Below are positions 1-6,459 of a DNA stretch of 11,514 nucleotides, in pieces. The notes below the pieces were generated by a model. It ran no database searches. It had not been told where the DNA came from and worked only from the letters and a program-made list of their open reading frames with translations. Source of the DNA: Bacteroidota bacterium. GTDB lineage: Bacteria > Bacteroidota > Bacteroidia > Bacteroidales > VadinHA17. Numbering within the stretch: the first letter of the stretch is position 1; every line of letters starts with the position of its first letter. The position numbers and the translations under genes are program-made. Location of the stretch: assembly GCA_030642585.1 (NCBI GenBank), contig DAOWNN010000037.1, forward strand, positions 1 to 11,514, given 5' to 3'.

Positions 1-530
1 AAAAAAGCCAATGGAAGCACAAACCCGGGTAGAAAAAAAACATAATGCCAGTCAAATGAAGCCAACACGCCTCCAAGAGCAGGAAAAGAAGCTGTGCCTA
101 TACTGAGAACACTTGCATTATAGCCCATTACCCGAATTCTCTCATGGCCTTTAAATAAATCTCCAATGATAGTCACATTCAAAGATCCCAGTGAAGCGGC
201 CCCAATACCCTGAACAAATCTCATAAGAAGTAAACTCTTATAACTATCCTGAAAAGCACAAAGAAAGCCTCCCAAACCAAAAATTAACAGGGAGGGAACC
301 AAAATAGTTTTACGGCCATATCTATCGGCCAGGATTCCCATGAGTGGTGTAAGAAATACACCTGGCAGTGTAAACACAGTTATCAAATAACCAATCTGTT
401 TTGCAGACAAACTATAATGCTTAATAATTTGTGGAAAGGCTGGAGTTATACTGGCAACTCCCATTACCGCAAAAAGAGTGATACTAAATATTAGGTAGAG
501 ATTGACGTTTTTGAATAGAGGATTTTTCAT
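1..530 (-). CDS. MFS transporter, N-terminal part (cut by left window edge)
   Basis: The reading frame opens at an ATG at 530 and stays open for 176 codons to the window edge, so only the first half of a roughly 400-residue protein is present. It starts with a short basic N-terminus and hydrophobic helices. Three hallmarks of drug:H+ antiporter-like major facilitator proteins are visible: motif A (GILADRYGRKT, residues 65-75) in the loop between helices 2 and 3; an R-x-x-Q-G motif B (RFVQGIG, 104-110); and a motif C-like FPALGG (149-154) in helix 5, where the usual GP is FP. It would sit in the inner membrane and move a small solute with protons; the substrate cannot be read. It lies 84 bases downstream of the kinase/PLP-lyase gene on the same strand with no obvious terminator between them, so co-transcription is possible. 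AAGGA directly abuts the ATG, too close to act as a ribosome site. Family assignment is firm; the role is open. Confidence 0.88.
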   Translation of the reverse strand, partial: MKNPLFKNVNLYLIFSITLFAVMGVASITPAFPQIIKHYSLSAKQIGYLITVFTLPGVFLTPLMGILADRYGRKTILVPSLLIFGLGGFLCAFQDSYKSLLLMRFVQGIGAASLGSLNVTIIGDLFKGHERIRVMGYNASVLSIGTASFPALGGVLASFDWHYVFFLPGFVLPLAF

Positions 531-614
531 TCCTTGAACCAACTGTCCGGTTTAAAACATTTTGGAATATACATGTGCTATAATATTTATATTTTATTAC
601 AAAAAGAGGTATAA

Positions 615-2885
615 TTATTTATGATAATATGCTTTAAGAATTTCATAAAGATTCTGTATTACCTGATCTACATTATCCCGGCTGAAACAAAGAGGTGGTT
701 TTGATTTTAAAACACTGTCGTAAGGTCCATCTGTACTGATCAATATATTCCTGTTACGAAGTTCATTTTTTATTTTACCGGCAAGCTCTGTGTCTGGTTC
801 TAAGCTTACAGTATCTTTTATAATTTCAACACCCAGGAACAAACCCATGCCTCTGACATCGCCAATACATTCAAATTCTTGAGCAAGTTCCTCCAGGCTT
901 TTTTTATAATAACTCCCTGTCTGTTTAGAATTTTCCTGCAATTCTTCTTCCTCCAGAACATCTAAAACAGCTATTCCTATTGCACATGAAACAGGATTCC
1001 CACCAAATGAGCTAAAGAATTCAGGTCCTTTTTCAAAGGATTCTGCAATTTCATTCCTGGTAATAACCGCTCCCAAAGGATGTCCGTTTCCCATAGGCTT
1101 TCCAAGTATAATAATATCAGGGGTAACATCATGAGCTTCATATCCCCAAAAAAAATTTCCCAGACGACCAAAACCAGTTTGCACCTCATCACTGATACAT
1201 ACTCCCCCCTGACTTCTGATTGCAGGATACAATTTTTTCAGGTAACCCCTGGCTAAAGGGACCTGTCCACCACAGCCTACAATTGACTCACTTATAAAGG
1301 CAGCTACAGGATTACCCATCTTCTTGAGAACCGCAATTACATCTTGAGCATAAGCTTTCCCGGCACTACCATCATTGTTTTTATGCTTCCCGCGATAAGT
1401 ATCCGGAATAGCGGTTTTTATTATATAGTCTTTTTGCCCTGTTCCTTTTTCATGACTGAATTTATAGTCACTTATATCAATTCCTGTCTGGGTGTTGCCG
1501 TGATACCCATGTTCAGTAACCAATACATTATTATAACCAGTGTGGATTTTAGCCAAACGAACAGCAAGATCACTTGCCGCACTTCCTGAATTTACAAAAT
1601 ACACCCTGCTCAATGAGGGAGGGAATTTTGACAACAACCTTGTTGCATATTGGTTTAGCTCATCATAAATATATCGAGTGTTGGTGTTTAGCCTGGCCAT
1701 TTGTTTTCGTCCGGCTTCCACCACTTTAGGATGAGAGTGTCCAACATGTGGTATATTATTGTAGGCATCTAAAAAAGTATTTCCATACTCGTCATACATA
1801 TACTGAAATGCCGATCTGTTCATGTAAATAGGTTTTGCATAGCTAAGGCCCAAAACCGGACTAATTACATTGTGTCGCTCCTTTATTACCTGCGACGTGG
1901 ATTTACTTGTTTCAACAGTCATTCCTGCCGCAGAACGAAATGCATTTTTTGCAAATAACGGATTAATACTTAGCCATTTGTATAGCAATTTCAGAACAGA
2001 TTTCTCACTTAAAGAAATATAACTATTATCAGGATCTTGTTTTTTGTGGTAAGCAGAATTAATTGCACTGGTACATAATCGTGAAGCAACAAGGTAATAC
2101 AGAATATCGATTTCCCTGGTTTCTAAAGGAAGTACCTTATGATATGCCTTAATAATGTATGAGGCATATTCAATGGGATTTTCCTTATCAAAAAGAGCAT
2201 ATGCTAATGCTATTGCCAATTCATTGATTATAGGAGTGTATACCATATCTCCAAAATCAAAAATTCCACAAACCTCATTGTTTTTAGTTACAACATTAAA
2301 GTCATTTGGATCATTATGAATAATGCTTTTTCTTAAATCAGGCAAGACCGGTAAAACCAATTCATCAAATTGTTGAAAGAAATATTCTACAACTTTACGG
2401 TCTTGTGCCTCCGGGAGGTCTTTTATATACTTCTTATTTAAATGAAAATGCTGGATATCCCATTTAAAATGTTTCGATTTAATAATGTAATTATTACAAG
2501 CGGAAAGCTTTTTGTCCATTTTGGCAAGAAATGTTCCGAATGAAGTAAATATTTTTTTATTATGTTTTGTCTTTGCAAATAATTCCCCCTCAATATAGGA
2601 GAGCATTCTTATTATTTTTACCTCCCCGTTAAATTCAATTTTTTCAACATACTTGTTATTTGCATTTTTAACTGGTATGGGAAATTTGCCCTTGTTGGAC
2701 CTAAGCGTATTCAGAATATCGGTTTCTGCAGTAATTCCATCAAAAAGTTCAGAAGACCAGTGATAGGTTTTAAAGACATACTTTTGCTCTTTGTTTGTAA
2801 GCAGGTAGTTTGCATTTTCATAGCCATCAAGCTTTTTTATCGTAATGGCATCAAAAGAATAATATTTATTGATTAGTTTTTGCAT
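615..2885 (-). CDS. Fused APH-type kinase and class III PLP aminotransferase/phospho-lyase
   Basis: This is a 756-residue, two-domain cytosolic enzyme. The N-terminal domain (about 1-320) is an aminoglycoside phosphotransferase/choline kinase fold: candidate ATP-binding lysine in VFKTY (K39), E54, catalytic HxDxxxxN motif HNDPNDFN (190-197), and metal-binding DFG (210-212). The C-terminal domain (about 330-745) is a class III PLP enzyme: SGSAAS phosphate-binding segment, DEVQTGFGR (566-574), and the Schiff-base lysine in GKPMGNGHP (K596). In the family, the GKPMGNGHP form resembles AGXT2L1/AGXT2L2, which are phospho-lyases for phosphoethanolamine and 5-phosphohydroxylysine rather than transaminases. 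Fused kinase-lyase proteins would phosphorylate an amino alcohol, then eliminate phosphate and ammonia to leave an aldehyde. That reaction is inference, and the substrate is not determined. I chose the ATG at 2885 because GGAGG lies 9 bases upstream; an in-frame ATG at 2909 would add 8 residues but overlaps that site. It is often annotated simply as an aminotransferase. An MFS gene follows. Confidence 0.9.
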   Translation of the reverse strand: MQKLINKYYSFDAITIKKLDGYENANYLLTNKEQKYVFKTYHWSSELFDGITAETDILNTLRSNKGKFPIPVKNANNKYVEKIEFNGEVKIIRMLSYIEGELFAKTKHNKKIFTSFGTFLAKMDKKLSACNNYIIKSKHFKWDIQHFHLNKKYIKDLPEAQDRKVVEYFFQQFDELVLPVLPDLRKSIIHNDPNDFNVVTKNNEVCGIFDFGDMVYTPIINELAIALAYALFDKENPIEYASYIIKAYHKVLPLETREIDILYYLVASRLCTSAINSAYHKKQDPDNSYISLSEKSVLKLLYKWLSINPLFAKNAFRSAAGMTVETSKSTSQVIKERHNVISPVLGLSYAKPIYMNRSAFQYMYDEYGNTFLDAYNNIPHVGHSHPKVVEAGRKQMARLNTNTRYIYDELNQYATRLLSKFPPSLSRVYFVNSGSAASDLAVRLAKIHTGYNNVLVTEHGYHGNTQTGIDISDYKFSHEKGTGQKDYIIKTAIPDTYRGKHKNNDGSAGKAYAQDVIAVLKKMGNPVAAFISESIVGCGGQVPLARGYLKKLYPAIRSQGGVCISDEVQTGFGRLGNFFWGYEAHDVTPDIIILGKPMGNGHPLGAVITRNEIAESFEKGPEFFSSFGGNPVSCAIGIAVLDVLEEEELQENSKQTGSYYKKSLEELAQEFECIGDVRGMGLFLGVEIIKDTVSLEPDTELAGKIKNELRNRNILISTDGPYDSVLKSKPPLCFSRDNVDQVIQNLYEILKAYYHK

Positions 2886-2894
2886 ATAATAATT

Positions 2895-2899
2895 CCTCC
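2895..2899 (-). promoter_or_regulatory. Ribosome binding site that decides the kinase-lyase start
   Basis: On the minus strand GGAGG lies 9 bases before the ATG at 2885. It falls inside the 8-codon extension that would be read from the alternative ATG at 2909, so it favours the shorter protein. Clear Shine-Dalgarno sites are not universal in Bacteroidota, which makes this one informative. Confidence 0.55.
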
Positions 2900-2927
2900 A
2901 GGAGCACATTTATTTATATATACTGTA

Positions 2928-2958
2928 TAAAGCTACATACTACTTTCAGTAAAAACAA
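2928..2958 (-). promoter_or_regulatory. Candidate Bacteroidota-type promoter for the kinase-lyase gene
   Basis: Read on the minus strand, TTG (2958-2956) is followed after 20 bases by TAGCTTTA (2935-2928). This compares with the Bacteroidota consensus TTTG, 19-21 bases, TAnnTTTG, with one mismatch in each element. Transcription would begin near 2920, giving a leader of roughly 35 bases. A perfect 11-base palindrome, TATACTGTATA (2919-2929), overlaps the expected start point and could be an operator, though AT-rich palindromes of this size also arise by chance. Confidence 0.35.
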
Positions 2959-3006
2959 CCAGGAAGTTACCGAAATAAACGAGTTGAAAACCCTGACATT
3001 TTTGTG

Positions 3007-3039
3007 ATCACCATATCCGCCGCAGGCGGAAAAAGTGAT
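3007..3039. repeat. Symmetric imperfect hairpin
   Basis: The order is ATCAC, CATA, TCCGCC, GCA, GGCGGA, AAAA, GTGAT. The inner stem is 6 perfect base pairs over a 3-base loop; a 4-by-4 internal bulge leads to an outer 5-pair stem. It lies about 220 bases downstream of the AKR stop and upstream of the kinase-lyase promoter. No run of T follows on the minus strand, so it is not a textbook intrinsic terminator. It marks the edge of the GC-rich segment and may be part of the same element. Confidence 0.5.
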
Positions 3040-3250
3040 ATCGCCAGATTTTAAACCCGGACCTTTTGCGTCATGGGGTTGGCATCAGAATGCGGGGAGG
3101 TGGTTCTTAATTTTTCCCCTATGGGTAGCACGATGTAAAAGTCAAGGTGAGGAGCTTATGCTTCCAACCACCCCGCCCATCGCTGCACTCAGGCCACCCA
3201 TCCTTTTCCAAGGAGGGGAATTTAGATATTCCTTTAGTTCAGGGCCTCAT
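3040..3250. other. GC-rich non-coding segment, possible dispersed intergenic repeat
   Basis: Of the 370 bases between the kinase-lyase start and the AKR stop, this stretch stands out in composition. By hand count 3061-3220 is 53% GC, against about 28% in 2881-2940. It contains C-rich and G-rich runs (for example ACCACCCCGCCC near 3167-3178), and an imperfect hairpin at 3197-3218 (CCCA, TCCTT, TTCC, AAGGA, GGGG). A plus-strand frame of 74 codons is open across it (3035-3259), but its protein is rich in Trp, Pro and Gly, has no recognisable motif and overlaps the AKR stop, so I do not call it a gene. I suspect a multi-copy intergenic element of the kind that produces spurious short hypothetical proteins in Bacteroidota. 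This cannot be shown from one copy. Confidence 0.4.
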
Positions 3251-3255
3251 CCTGT

Positions 3256-4461
3256 TTAAGTGCTAATAAACTCTTGCGGAATGTCCTGAATTCGCGCAAT
3301 ATCCAAAATTTTTGTTTTAATGTCAAACCCCATGGTACAATCAACAACACAGGTGGAGCATCCAAAACAAGATTCGTCAGGAACTCTGGCGACATCAAAA
3401 GTATGTTGTGCATGGCTCAGGTTTTTATGCCCGTATGCATACATATAGCTTCGCATAATGGTGGGGATATCCAATCCTTCAGGGCACTGAGGAACACATT
3501 TACCACACTGCTGACAATAAATTCCCGTTGATAATTCTTCAGATGGTGATTTCAGGTCACGCTTTTCTTCTTCGCTTAGTTCAAGATCGGTCATTAATCC
3601 TAAATTCTGGTACAGATGATCAAAACTGGAACAATCGGGGACCGTTGTATGGATGTTCTCATTTTTTAGTACCCACTTCAGGGATGCTTTGGTATTGATG
3701 GGCATTGTTCTTTCCTTATCCCAGTAAGCCCCAGCCATGGTCTTCATAGCGATTATACCCAGCCCTTTTTCAGCGGCGTATGTAATTGCTTCATCAATTT
3801 CTTCAATATTGTTCTTTCTGAAATTATAGGCTGTCATAATAACATCGTAAATCCCGGCATCGGCAGCGGCACGAATGGCTTCAGGCTCGAAACTGTGAGT
3901 ACCAATACCCAGGTATTTGGTTTTCCCTTGCTTTTTGAATTTCTCCAAAGCCTTAAGTAATGGTTCATAAAGAACCGATTCCTTTTTGGCAGCAAAGCCC
4001 AGGCTAAAAAAATCAACATAGTCTACCTGCAGTCGCTTGAGGCATCCATTTGCATGTTCTAAATAGGTATCAGCATTTGTTTCGGGTTTAAACAAACCAT
4101 TTTTATAATCTATTTCAACCCCTCCAATTGCCGCGGACTGGATATAAAAGGAATCTCTGGGTTTGTCTTTGAATACTTCTCCAAGCATTTTTTCATTATT
4201 GCCATTTTGATAATACTCTGAAGTAGCAAAAAATTTAATGCCCTGCTTATAGGCCTCATTTATCAGTCCCGGGTTATTGGTGTTGCCTGTTCCCATACTG
4301 ACGATGGGAATTTTGATTCCGGTTTTTCCAAGGGTTCTGTAAATGATTTTTTTTTCTTCCTTAAATGAAGAGACAGAATAATTTGAAAATGATTTTGAAG
4401 CCAGTCCTGCACCGGCAGCAGTAAGCAGGCTTGTTTTTAAGAATTTGCGGCGATTTTGCAT
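3256..4461 (-). CDS. Tat-exported aldo/keto reductase-like protein with 2x[4Fe-4S] ferredoxin tail
   Basis: This is a 401-residue protein. The N-terminus holds a twin-arginine signal (NRRKFLK, residues 3-9, then an Ala/Gly/Leu-rich core to about 25), so the folded cofactor-bearing protein is expected in the periplasm. Residues about 38-300 are an aldo/keto reductase barrel: RTLGKTGIKIP near 42-52, NEKMLGE (89-95) and LKRLQVDYVDF (141-151). Residues 310-400 hold two C-x2-C-x2-C-x3-C motifs (C316/319/322/326 and C365/368/371/375), each able to bind one 4Fe-4S cluster. By motif alignment the AKR tetrad is degenerate: Asp is Ala79, Lys is Ala110, His is Gly155, and only Tyr84 remains. Classical NADPH carbonyl reduction is therefore doubtful; an electron-transfer or altered chemistry is inferred. 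The gene stands alone, 154 bases after cusB, with no recognised partner. Fold and export signal are secure; function is unknown. Confidence 0.9.
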   Translation of the reverse strand: MQNRRKFLKTSLLTAAGAGLASKSFSNYSVSSFKEEKKIIYRTLGKTGIKIPIVSMGTGNTNNPGLINEAYKQGIKFFATSEYYQNGNNEKMLGEVFKDKPRDSFYIQSAAIGGVEIDYKNGLFKPETNADTYLEHANGCLKRLQVDYVDFFSLGFAAKKESVLYEPLLKALEKFKKQGKTKYLGIGTHSFEPEAIRAAADAGIYDVIMTAYNFRKNNIEEIDEAITYAAEKGLGIIAMKTMAGAYWDKERTMPINTKASLKWVLKNENIHTTVPDCSSFDHLYQNLGLMTDLELSEEEKRDLKSPSEELSTGIYCQQCGKCVPQCPEGLDIPTIMRSYMYAYGHKNLSHAQHTFDVARVPDESCFGCSTCVVDCTMGFDIKTKILDIARIQDIPQEFIST

Positions 4462-4550
4462 AAGCTTTGTTTTATTAAGGTCATCAAATTATCGACTTTT
4501 AATTAAACAAGTTATAGCAATCAGTGCTAAATTCCATAAATAATGTACAA

Positions 4551-4589
4551 ATAAGTAATGCACAGATCAAGAATCAACAAATTACTTAT
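4551..4589. repeat. 9-bp perfect inverted repeat upstream of the AKR gene
   Basis: ATAAGTAAT (4551-4559) and ATTACTTAT (4581-4589) are perfect reverse complements separated by 21 bases. They lie in the 154-base gap between the cusB stop and the AKR start. The arms could form a stem in the transcript or be a split operator. The surroundings are very AT-rich, so chance is a fair alternative. Confidence 0.3.
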
Positions 4590-4615
4590 ATCGGATTAGC
4601 CTGCTTCAGCAGTAT

Positions 4616-6445
4616 TTATTTTAATTCACGTTTTACTTTTCCACATTTTAACATCATATCACCGAAATAAGGGTTTCTAATTTCCTTATTATCGCTTATC
4701 CAATAGGCACCTTTATTATCAAAAGCCATAGGGCAAAACTCTAAATATACAGGAGTGTTGCTTACAATACCAAACAAATCAATAGCTTCGGTAAGTTTGC
4801 TCGACACAACACTAAAATGACTACGTTTCATTTCTATCCCTTTCATATGAAAAATACCATTTAAGTTATTTTCAATTGGAGCTAAGAGCTTCATCCATTT
4901 TATATGTGCATCACCTGATAAAAGAGTCATATCTATTTTATTAAAACTTGATATTACCGTCTTAGCCTCTGTTTCAACCAGTTGTTCATCACTTGCCACA
5001 AAAGCATCTTTCATTTTAAAATAACTGTTTACAAGTTCACCAAGTTGTTGCTTAAAAGTTTCTGAAACATCTTTTATATCATCAGTTTCTATATCTTCAT
5101 CAGAAGAATCCATGCTATTCATTTCTTCATCACCCATGGGTGTACCACCATGATTGTGTCCGGTAGAAACTTTTCCCCCTTCAGGGTTCATCATACTTGG
5201 TTTACCCGCCAGTTGTGCCGAAGCATCAATCTTAAATACTCCATTTGAAGCAATCTCCTCACCTTCGGCCAGTCCTTTAGCAACTACATAAAAATTACCG
5301 GCTTCAGGTCCAAGTACAATTTCGCGATATAGGAAGGATGAGTATTCTCTATCAGGGACTTTCACATATACTACAGCACGTTTACCTGTCCATAAAATTG
5401 CAGATTTTGGTATCAATAGCTCGTCAAGATTTTCAATGATTTTAGATCTTAAAATTCCATTTACAAACATTTCAGGTTTAAAAGTTTGATCCCTATTATC
5501 CATTTCAACCCTTACCCTGGCAACTCTTGTGCTTGCATCAATAAATGGATCGATATAGCTCACTTTACCTGAATATTTTTTTCCAGGTAAGGATGGTAGA
5601 GTAAAATCTATCGGGTCTCCCAGATTGAGCCAGCTTAAATCACTTTCGTAAGCATCAAACATTACCCAAACCCGGTTTAAATCAACAAGTTCAAATAAAG
5701 CAGAGCCTTCATTTATATAGTCTCCCGTTGCAACATGGCGCCTGGTTACAGTACCCGAAATAGGAGCAAGAATATTTAAAAAGAGCATTGGTTCTTCCTT
5801 ATTTTCTATATCATTAATTTGAGATTCGCTTAAATTCCAAAGTTTAAGTTTACTTCGGGATGCTTTGTAAAACGAAGGATTACTTTCTTTATATTTGATT
5901 GCTTCAAGAAGTTCTTTCTGGGCAGTTATTAATTCAGGAGAATAAATGACACCCATCTTTTGACCTTTTCTTACATTCTGGCCAGTATAATTTACAAATA
6001 GCTTTTCAATTCTTCCTCCAAACCTGGCTGTCAATTGGGCAATATTACGTTCGTCAGCTTGAATTTTACCCAGTAAGTGAACAGCCTTTTCTGGAATTCC
6101 CCGTTTTACAATTGTTGTTTGAACTTCTGCAAGTTTTATTGCTAATTCGGTCATCTGTATTTCATCAGGACCTATTTCTTCACCTTCTGTTTGCAATGTT
6201 ATCACAGGAACTAAATCCATTGCACAAATAGGGCAAAGTCCAGGTTCATTCTGTTTAATCTGAGGATGCATCGAACATGTATAAATCGTTTCTTCATTGC
6301 TTGTTACTTCTTCATGATCATGTTCTACATGTTGGTCTTTTGAATTCCCAAAGAAAATATCACCAAGGAGTAATCCCGAAACAAAGACAAAACCCGTTAG
6401 AATGACGGTTTTATTATTTAGTGATTTTAAAATATTTAAATTCAT
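4616..6445 (-). CDS. cusB: CusB-type RND efflux adaptor with heavy-metal-binding and DUF3347 domains
   Basis: This is a 609-residue periplasmic adaptor (membrane fusion protein) linking the inner-membrane pump to the outer-membrane channel. A hydrophobic segment (about 13-32) anchors or exports it. Next come a His-rich stretch (HVEHDHEE, 39-46) and a heavy-metal-binding domain at 55-80 (YTCSMHP, then CPICAMDL; C57, M59, H60, C71, C74), where the usual CGM is CAM. The adaptor core follows: GGRIEKL barrel-sandwich half (143-149), a helical hairpin (about 166-215), APISGTVT (227-234), and the beta-barrel and membrane-proximal domains to about 410. A linker with GHNHGG (429-434) leads to a C-terminal DUF3347 domain (about 463-605) with LEFCPMAFDNKGAYW and NPYFGDMMLKCG. 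Length exceeds E. coli CusB (about 400) because of these two added domains. It is the last gene of the operon, 14 bases after the channel gene; no Shine-Dalgarno site is visible. Cu/Ag is favoured by Met/Cys/His content. Confidence 0.92.
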   Translation of the reverse strand: MNLNILKSLNNKTVILTGFVFVSGLLLGDIFFGNSKDQHVEHDHEEVTSNEETIYTCSMHPQIKQNEPGLCPICAMDLVPVITLQTEGEEIGPDEIQMTELAIKLAEVQTTIVKRGIPEKAVHLLGKIQADERNIAQLTARFGGRIEKLFVNYTGQNVRKGQKMGVIYSPELITAQKELLEAIKYKESNPSFYKASRSKLKLWNLSESQINDIENKEEPMLFLNILAPISGTVTRRHVATGDYINEGSALFELVDLNRVWVMFDAYESDLSWLNLGDPIDFTLPSLPGKKYSGKVSYIDPFIDASTRVARVRVEMDNRDQTFKPEMFVNGILRSKIIENLDELLIPKSAILWTGKRAVVYVKVPDREYSSFLYREIVLGPEAGNFYVVAKGLAEGEEIASNGVFKIDASAQLAGKPSMMNPEGGKVSTGHNHGGTPMGDEEMNSMDSSDEDIETDDIKDVSETFKQQLGELVNSYFKMKDAFVASDEQLVETEAKTVISSFNKIDMTLLSGDAHIKWMKLLAPIENNLNGIFHMKGIEMKRSHFSVVSSKLTEAIDLFGIVSNTPVYLEFCPMAFDNKGAYWISDNKEIRNPYFGDMMLKCGKVKRELK

Positions 6446-6459
6446 TTCTATAATGATTT

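Noticed and set aside
2886..2909. Upstream ATG at 2909 as the start of the kinase-lyase
   Set aside because: It would place the GGAGG ribosome site inside the coding region and adds 8 residues with no family resemblance; the ATG at 2885 is better supported.
3007..3039. Hairpin considered as the intrinsic terminator of the AKR gene
   Set aside because: On the minus strand it is followed by CACAAAAATG rather than a T tract, and it lies more than 200 bases past the stop. Kept only as a hairpin.
3035..3259. 74-codon plus-strand open frame in the intergenic gap
   Set aside because: It has no recognisable motif, an odd Trp/Pro/Gly-rich composition, no ribosome site and runs into the AKR stop. It is better explained as a frame through a GC-rich non-coding element.
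4485..4510. TTG and TAATTTG spaced 16 bases upstream of the AKR start, considered as a promoter
   Set aside because: The spacing is short for the Bacteroidota consensus and the second element lacks one base of TAnnTTTG.
4601..4612. CTGCTTCAGCAG inverted repeat three bases after the cusB stop, considered as a terminator
   Set aside because: The stem is only 5 pairs with a 2-base centre, and no T run follows on the minus strand.
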